This document shows, piece by piece, positions 57,878 to 64,000 of a stretch of 64,000 nucleotides of DNA (position 1 is its first letter; every line of letters starts with the position of its first letter). Source of the DNA: Eutypa lata. Lineage: Eukaryota; Ascomycota; Sordariomycetes; Xylariales; Diatrypaceae. A model generated the notes under the pieces. That model saw only the letters and a program-made list of their open reading frames with translations, did no database searches and was not told the DNA's origin. Made by a program: the position numbers and the translations under genes. Where the stretch lies: positions 4,149,001 through 4,213,000 of the forward strand of contig JAKULF010000006.1 of assembly GCA_022661535.1 (NCBI GenBank). Direction: 5' to 3'.

Positions 57878-58780
57878 CCTGTTCGAAAAGAAAACGAAAT
57901 AGTCTTGATGATGGTAAACTTGAAGTTCCGAGAAGATAAAACCGACACGAGATATATGAAGGGGGGCTTTTAAGACCACACAGGATGTCAGTCAGGTAAG
58001 TGTTGGAGTAATATCGACCTTGTCCAGGCATTATAAGTTGCCATATAGCCCCGCTACGATATCTTAACTAATACCTTACCTGGTACCGGAGGCTTATCAC
58101 TGCATTGTGCAAATGTAGCACTGGCATGACGTGCTACGGGGTTCGAACATCGTCCGTGAAAATCTAGATCACATTTCGTTTAGAGACTAAGTTGGAACAA
58201 GAAGCATCTCATGAGCTAACTACCAGGGCTAGGCATATTCTAGCCGACGGCAAGAACGCCAATCCTTACTCGAGTGACTACGGCTTGAGGCGTGAATAAA
58301 TTGCGTTAAATGAGCGGCTGATAGACAAAGGTATTGAACTGCAGTTGCCGAAAGAGGTAATAGGGGTACTTATCTGCTCGGGAATACGCAAATGTGAACA
58401 CCAAGGAATAGTAGATCGGCCATTTCGCCTGTGCTAATTGGCCAGGTACTCCGATTTAGCTAGTGTTCTCATGTTGTCAAATGGGGGAAAAGCCGAAGCG
58501 AGGATGGAAAAACCAAAACTGTTTCATCTCTTTCCCTATACTTTGTAATATATCTCCATAAAGGCGTCATCACGTTTAAGTGGGACTTCGATAGATAATG
58601 TCGGCTCCGGCCCTCTTGTGGCCGGCATATTTCCGTCAAGGGTGAAGATTAAGAGAAAGAATTAAATAAAAGGTAAGGGTTTTTGTTCTGCCGCTATTCT
58701 GAGGAGTCTTTCGATACCACAAATTCCACACATCTGAGATTTCCATCAAGGCAACTACATTAGGCCATAGGAAGACACCC
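57878..58780. promoter_or_regulatory. Divergent promoter region of UNC-93-like and FAD monooxygenase genes
   Basis: About 900 bp between two divergent start codons. No gene, hairpin or repeat stands out. Shared control of the two genes is possible but not shown. Confidence 0.45.
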
Positions 58781-60275
58781 ATGCCACAGTTGAAAGTTGC
58801 GATTATCGGCGGCGGGCCAGCCGGCCTCGCCGCAGCTATAGAGATGTCAAAGAGACTTTTCATTGACTGGAAGCTCTACGAAAAGAAACCCGAGATCAGC
58901 GAAATCGGCAATGGGCTCTCGATCCAAAGGAATACCTGGAGGATGTTAGGAAAAATGGGAGCAGCCCGCCATCTCCGAGCAAGCGATTTCTTCCGACCCC
59001 CTGATGGACATCTCGTACAACACAGGTAAGACTAGGGGGATGTGGTTCTACCATGTTTGGGGTCAAGTTGAAGTTTACTGGTTGCGACTAGCTAAGTAAC
59101 TAACTTTACGCCAGAAACGGAAGGAACGGTCTTCTCGTGACCAGCTCATTGCCACAGGCTGGGGTACTGCCGCATGAAGAGGCCTGTAGAGCACATCGGG
59201 CGAAGCTTCAACAGGCACTTTTAAAGGAGGTCGACGAGAGTCGCATCTTTGTTGGGAAGAGACTAATCAGCGTTCAACCTCAAGACTCCGGGAAAGTGCG
59301 CATTACCTTTAGTGATGGTGCCACCGACGAGGTTGATCTTCTGATAGGTGCTGATGGGATCCGATCGGTAGGACTTCCTTGGCCAGTTCCTCAGTAGTCG
59401 GCTATCGTCTAGAACCATTGCTGATATATCCCTAGGTCGTTCGCGAACACGCATTCCCCGGTTATGATGTCCAATATACTGGCGCCACGGCGTACCGCAC
59501 CGTAGTTAAGAAATCAGATGCTTTAGATATCAACGGTATTCCTTCGGCCGTTATATTCTGGCACGGGACAGATGGCAAATGGGTGTACACTTGTCCACTG
59601 GGAGGTGATGACTTCGAAGTAACCTGCAAAATCAAAGAGCCAGACAACAACCACAACCGTTCGAGTTGGGGCAAGGAAGCCTCCGTACAGCATTTCCGCG
59701 ATAGCTTCAGCGAGTTTTGCCCACCTATCCAGCAACTTCTCGCGCTTTCCACGTGGGTTCAACAGTTCGACTACTTCGCAGGGCCTAGACTCGGCACCGT
59801 CGTGAAAGGTGGCTCCATTGCCCTCATCGGTGATGCATCACATCCGCTTTCGGGTGCTTTCGGGGCCGGGGCAGGATTTGCCCTCGAAGATGCCCATGTG
59901 CTTGGCGGTTCGATCGAGTGGGCCTTAGCCGAAGGCAACAGAGTTGAGGATGCTCTGAAATTGTTCGACAAAGTGAGGTCTGCTCATTATAGTGCATTAT
60001 ATGCTGTCCTAGACGAATTTACGGAGGTCGAAAATGGACTTGCTGGTACGGCGCAGACACCTGATGATGAGATTGCGTCTCGCATTCAAGGGTTGTGGCA
60101 TTCGAAACATAACTGGATGTATTACCATGAAGTAAGTAGATTTTTAGTTCCAATGCGTTCAAGCTGGTTTGGCAGGCAGGCGACGACTGACTTGCTGTTT
60201 TAGGCCGATGAAGCGCTTGCAGATGCGATAAAGCAGTCTAATAATGTGTTCGGAGGTGTCAAGGCAAATCTGTAA
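58781..60275 (+). CDS. FAD-dependent monooxygenase (salicylate hydroxylase-like)
   Basis: This is a class A flavoprotein monooxygenase that would hydroxylate an aromatic or related substrate with NAD(P)H and oxygen. Exons are 58781-59025, 59115-59367, 59436-60131 and 60204-60275; the product is 421 residues. Motifs: VAIIGGGPAGLAAAIEM (GxGxxG, residues 6-22), YEKKPEISEIGNGLSIQ (second strand acidic residue and the usual following loop), LLIGADGIRSVVRE (DG motif, spanning intron 2), and ALIGDASHPLSGAFGAGAGF with ALEDAHVLG (GD motif, about residue 296). Length and order match salicylate hydroxylase-like fungal enzymes. There is no signal peptide or membrane anchor. Neighbours do not suggest a pathway. 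The substrate is not predictable. Confidence 0.9.
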
Positions 60276-60549
60276 TCAATAGAACCCACTAAAGGCAATA
60301 GGGGTGCAGGAGGTAGCCAGCACTAAACTTACAGTTAAACAGCAAAGTGTCGTGAAGTGGGTGGGAATGTCTACTAGATCTAGATGTAATAATGGTGATC
60401 CTAGTAATACCGAACCACCAAAATATACCTCAATTGGCCCTAGCCTAGACGGTGAAAAGGATAAGAAAGCACTGTGATCACTATAAAGTACCTCGTGAGA
60501 GGAATTTTATAAGGGTAAACTTCGCACGGGAGCAGAGCCCGACTCGAGA
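60276..60549. other. Short intergenic spacer
   Basis: 3' region of the monooxygenase gene. Nothing of note is seen before the helicase remnant begins. Confidence 0.6.
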
Positions 60550-61112
60550 CCTCTGCCTCGGTCGGCGTTCTCGTGGCCTGGCAGTAGCAACCCCATCTAC
60601 AAGGGTGACACCGCTAGAGCATTGTTTGTAGAGTGTACCGCCCGAGAGGACAGGCCTGGGCAGAAATCGAAGTCTAACGAAGGACAGGCTGGCCTATGTC
60701 TACGAGTGTGCAGGCTACGATCAACGACAATGGGGGACCACTCTAGTAGCATCATGGAGGAGAAGGGCATTCTCCGATCAAAACAACTACAACGTCGCAA
60801 TCCTAACACCATATACGAAGCAGCTCGAGATCCTGAAGAGGAGACTAGCAGGGTTCAGCAACGTCGAGGTATTCACCATTGATGGATTCCAGGGGCGGGA
60901 GGACGACATCGTCGTATTCGTGACAACTCGGTGTAATGCCGCGTGCGAGATTGGCTTCTTGAAAGACCTGCGGTGCATGAATGTTGCGTTGGCGCGCGCG
61001 CTAGATCTGACTTGATTGTTATTGGGAACCGAGACACACTGACGAGAGGGACGGCTGATCTGGAGGGCACGGCTATGTAGCAGAGGTTTTTGCGCTCGTT
61101 GGTGGAGGTTTG
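60550..61112 (+). pseudogene. Fragment of an UPF1-like superfamily 1 helicase
   Basis: This is a remnant of the C-terminal RecA domain of an UPF1/NAM7-type helicase (AAA_12 region). In one frame: AFSWPGSSNPIYKGDTARAL, FVECTAREDRPGQKSKSNEG and QAGLCLRVCRL. After a frame change between about 60690 and 60780: QNNYNVAILTPYTKQLEILK, VEVFTIDGFQGREDDIVVFV (the motif V area, DxFQGxE), CEIGFLKDLRCMNVALAR. Then two extra bases in a GCGCGCGCGC run near 60995-61005 shift the frame before ARSDLIVIGNRDTLTRG (motif VI area). An in-frame TAG follows where tryptophan would fit. No N-terminal half, Walker A or zinc region is present. It is a decayed fragment, or a piece left after rearrangement. Confidence 0.82.
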
Positions 61113-61438
61113 ATGTTGATGTTGACGTTGACGTTAATGCGGGATGATGAGTTCAAGACGGGCGAACTTGGAGCAAAGGGACGGAAGGACTGATCAGGGA
61201 GAGATTGATAGGCCGAAGGATTAAGCGTCGCCCGCATTATCAACTGTTCACGTAGCGGTCAAACATGTCGTATCATATGATAAGTCTCTAAAATTAAGTA
61301 ACAAACTATCTAAAACAAAAGTTCGTGGCTAGTTCGAAAAGTCTGGACAATCTAGGATATAACTCTCAGCGCACCCAACTGCTCAAGTCCAAGCGTTTGT
61401 GATAAATTCCCCCAACGCGGATCACGACCAACAGTCAA
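61113..61438. other. Intergenic spacer
   Basis: 3' flank of the dioxygenase gene and of the helicase remnant. A short (TTGATG/TTGACG)-like run lies near 61111-61137. I see nothing else. Confidence 0.55.
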
Positions 61439-62714
61439 CTACGCCGCCACCTCGACATCTCGCGGACCTTCCGGAAGAAAACTAGCAGCAACGTTGCACT
61501 GCCTGAAGAGGCGGACTTCGTCCTCGGCAAAGGCGCCAACGACCGAGTGAAGAAGCCCGCGGTTGTGGAAGAGCACGAAGTCGCCCTCCTGCCAGTCGTG
61601 CGCATACACCATCTTCGGTGCGATCCCCGGGCGCTGCAGCCGGTGGATGATCTCGCGGACCTCGGCGAGGTCGTCCACGGTGGTCCCGTTGGCTAGGTGC
61701 AGCTTCCGAATGGCCGACGGGTGCACCTGGAGGGCGAGCTTGCCCGTGACGGGGTTGCGCCAGCACAGGGGCAGGACCTGGATCTTGTCCTCTTCGATCG
61801 CGGGGAGCTCGTCCAGAGGCACCTCGAGCCCCTCGGATACCAGGCCTAAGCCGTCGGAGCGGGCCTTGGCGCTGCTCATCCATATGTATGGATGAGGGGC
61901 ATATTCGACCTTGGTGGTGCGACAGAACTCTTTGTCGGCATCGGATAGGAGGTCGTACATCGAGTAGCCGGAGACGAATGCTGTCGTTCCGAGGGGGACA
62001 TCGAGTTCATCTTGGGTGCCGTCATCGTAGCGACAGGTCTGACGTCGGCCCTTTGGAACTTTGACCGCTAGTAGCGTGGTCACAACAGGGGGAGCTAGGG
62101 CGTACAGAGCAGCATCGATGTGCCATCGGTAGAACCGGGTGAAGTCGAGATCATCCTCGTCGGAAATCTTAGTCTTGTGAAATGTCTTGTGGTGCGGATG
62201 CTTAAGCTTAATGTCTTTCAAGCCTTCATACTCGGGCACAAAGCCATTTCCAATGACCTGGACCTGGGGCTGGTGCGGAATGGTCTTCAAATCGGGGTGC
62301 AAGATGCTTCGCTTGGCATCCAGGGTCTTGCCATGACCATACGAGGTTGCGACGGGATCAAACCGCCGCGTCAACTCGAACTGGGCCTTGGGAGATACGC
62401 CACTTTGGTTCTTGAAAAGCAGAACTTGGTGGGTGAACAAAGCATCGCGAATGACGTCAAAGTCGGCATCTAACGGCCTGTTAGCCATCATACGAGCTGG
62501 CCTAAGTAGGGGAGCTTGGACTGGTCTTACCGAGGAGGTTACCGATTCTACGGGTATTCTCCCTTGTTCAAGATATCATCAAATCACTCAATTTGCACGT
62601 TCGTGAGACCTTACCAGTGAGCTCTTCAATGTTTGCGTTGGAGACGGTGGCCCCAAAGTTAATACCTGAGGTTTCCGGAAAGACAAGGGGCGCGACAGCG
62701 ATGCTAGACGACAT
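61439..62714 (-). CDS. xanA: Fe(II)/2-oxoglutarate dioxygenase, TauD family, probable xanthine dioxygenase
   Basis: This is a predicted cytosolic TauD/TfdA-type dioxygenase, 376 residues, two exons (62714-62615 and 62469-61439; GTAAGG donor, TTAG acceptor, phase 1). The start is MSSSIAVAPLVF. Iron ligands: WHIDAALYAL (His-x-Asp near residue 149) and the distal His in LLHSVVGAFAEDE (about 341); LFRQCN carries the arginine expected to bind 2-oxoglutarate. The blocks YGHGKTLDAKRSILHPDLKT, HPHHKTFHKT, VTTLLAVKVPKGRRQT and EYAPHPYIWMSSAKA resemble fungal XanA, the Aspergillus enzyme that oxidises xanthine to uric acid without molybdenum. I assign xanA from memory of that pattern; another TauD substrate remains possible. 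No other purine gene is near. There is no obvious NIT-type regulatory site cluster that I could assign. Confidence 0.8.
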
Positions 62715-63843
62715 TTTGGATAGAATTTGTGGTAGTCTGTAGAGTAAACGTTTGTTTCGTTTACTTTTAGGATAAATGCTTCGACCGGATGGCAGTAGTT
62801 GAGGTTTGTAGGTAGGTAGGTATTTATATGTGATGTGATGCAGTTGGAACGGGAGCGCAACAGGCCGAACCCCGCCTGGAATGTGGCGGTCCATGCCGCA
62901 ATTACCGGGGATAGTGATAGGGCTTATCACAGCTTATCATTGATGACTTGAATCATGTGCAAATTGTTGAAAGATAACACTGTCTATAGTAAACACCCTC
63001 ATCGCCGACATGCTTACGAGCTTACCTATCTACCTATCTCAGATCTGATGCGCCATCCTACTTATCATCTTATCGTTGCATTCCGAAGGACTAGCGGCTT
63101 GCCACTTGCATAATGTAGGTAGAGCCAAACTATTGGAAGCCAATGAAAGCAGTCCATTCAAGGTAGTTAATAGAGGTGAGTACCTAAGACATTAGTTGAT
63201 ATCTTGGCACTTAATTTCTCAAGCTTTGAAGATAATAACTAAACGATACACAGAACAATCAATTCATATTATAATGTTATTAGTTCCACATGAGAGGACC
63301 CAGTTTGTCAAAGGTTAAGTTCGTTTTATTACAATGATAATGTGCCCAGAAGTGAGAATCTGGTGAGCTTCTCATCATGTGAGTGTGATTGAAATATGGG
63401 ATTATCAAGACAAAACGCGGGGCGGCTCATGTCTGTCGAGGTATTATATAGCCCTAAGGAACAAAAGCCAGGTTAGCTTCCAGTCCGCATTTCTAGAGCA
63501 TTTGACATACTCGTTGACATAGCCTCTAGAGGTAAGTCTTCCCGTGACTCTATCTACATACAATATTTCAGATTACGAGATCCTCAGACGCGATGACGAC
63601 GGGGTTGCTAGAGCCCTTTGACGGAGTAATAGTAAACGATGTTCTCATTTTCCTTTTCTTGAAGGTTACATACAGATACAGTAATATACATCGCCTCCAA
63701 CTGCCAAGGGTATCTTCTGCTGCTCAAACTTAAACAGCGTTTGATAATTCTTTTGGGTCATTTTCGTAAATTCGTTAATTGGTGCTTTGCATGATCGTTC
63801 ATCTGTCCTATTCATGCCATAGTATACTATCCATCAAGGCCAT
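62715..63843. other. Intergenic region
   Basis: Promoter side of the dioxygenase gene. Short GTAGGTAGGTAGGT-like and CTACCTATCTAC-like tracts occur near 62808-62822 and 63026-63038. No gene is supported up to the stop codon of the next minus-strand gene at 63844. Confidence 0.6.
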
Positions 63844-64000
63844 CTAGGCCGCGAGCCTCCCCTCCTCCGTCCTAGTCGAATAAAAACTTCGTGCCGGGCC
63901 TGGTATTTGATTTTGTGTCAACAACGGCGTAGTTACTACATCCGGGTCCGCCTCCGGATCTGGTGTCGCACGCCTCTTCATATGGTTCCTGCCGTAGCCG
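63844..64000 (-). CDS. C-terminal end of a gene cut by the window edge
   Basis: A minus-strand frame enters from the right edge and stays open for 52 codons to TAG (63846-63844). It reads GYGRNHMKRRATPDPEADP, then VVTTPLLTQNQIPGPARSF and YSTRTEEGRLAA. Its higher GC content and codon use differ from the AT-leaning flank. This looks like a hydrophilic C-terminal tail, for example of a membrane transporter, but the family cannot be named. Confidence 0.5.
   Translation of the reverse strand, partial: GYGRNHMKRRATPDPEADPDVVTTPLLTQNQIPGPARSFYSTRTEEGRLAA

Noticed and set aside
61482..61883. Arg/Pro/Gly-rich 133-codon frame in the dioxygenase gene
   Set aside because: It is an alternative frame of the intact dioxygenase exon; composition is that of a GC-rich shadow frame.

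Overview
The window is nuclear DNA of a filamentous ascomycete (Pezizomycotina). The evidence is: genes with many short GT-AG introns of about 50-130 nt; fungus-typical families (HET, RTA1, NmrA-like, DUF4238, MFSD5-like, TauD/xanthine-dioxygenase-like, DIM-5-type histone methyltransferase); TTAGGG-type telomeric repeat units; and two very AT-rich blocks with the mark of repeat-induced point mutation (RIP). In those blocks CpA and TpG are scarce, and the remaining C and G sit mostly in CpG or in AAGCTT-like contexts. The genus cannot be told from the sequence; the gene set would fit a sordariomycete or a related class.

Layout. 0.9-11.2 kb holds four accessory genes: an NmrA-like oxidoreductase, an MFSD5-type transporter, an RTA1-like membrane protein and a DUF4238 protein. 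12.0-15.1 kb is one long intronless ORF that I read as the cellular reverse transcriptase rvt. 16.2-19.6 kb holds decaying genes: a HET gene broken by a 4-nt insertion, and a kinase remnant touching the first AT block. 19.8-33.6 kb is RIP-mutated repeat DNA with no readable gene. An intact SDR gene at 33.6-34.6 kb forms an island before a second AT block at 35.1-36.8 kb. 37.0-42.0 kb is a full-length ABCC transporter with eight exons. 43.7-44.5 kb is a broken SDR. 44.8-48.7 kb is a divergent pair: an intact HET gene and an SRPK-like kinase. 51.2-55.1 kb is the most housekeeping-like part, with a UBTD-type ubiquitin-domain protein and a DIM-5-like H3K9 methyltransferase. 56.3-62.7 kb has an UNC-93-like MFS protein, an FAD monooxygenase, a helicase fragment and a xanthine-dioxygenase-like enzyme. 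The right edge cuts a further minus-strand gene.

How parts fit together. No classical biosynthetic cluster is visible. The theme is a repeat-rich, fast-turnover region: HET and kinase genes (self/non-self type families), several pseudogenes, lone transporters and oxidoreductases, and RIP-mutated repeats. The DIM-5-like enzyme, which in Neurospora directs DNA methylation of RIP-mutated DNA through H3K9me3, lies about 18 kb from the second AT block. The most interesting items are the rvt gene, a pair of repeat copies at 33.1-33.7 kb in which one copy is RIP-mutated and the other supplies the C terminus of the SDR gene, a possible stop-codon readthrough extension of the UBTD gene, the 4-nt lesion at an intron position of the HET gene, and an interstitial (TTAGGG)4 tract. 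All exon borders are my own reading of splice signals and reading frame.
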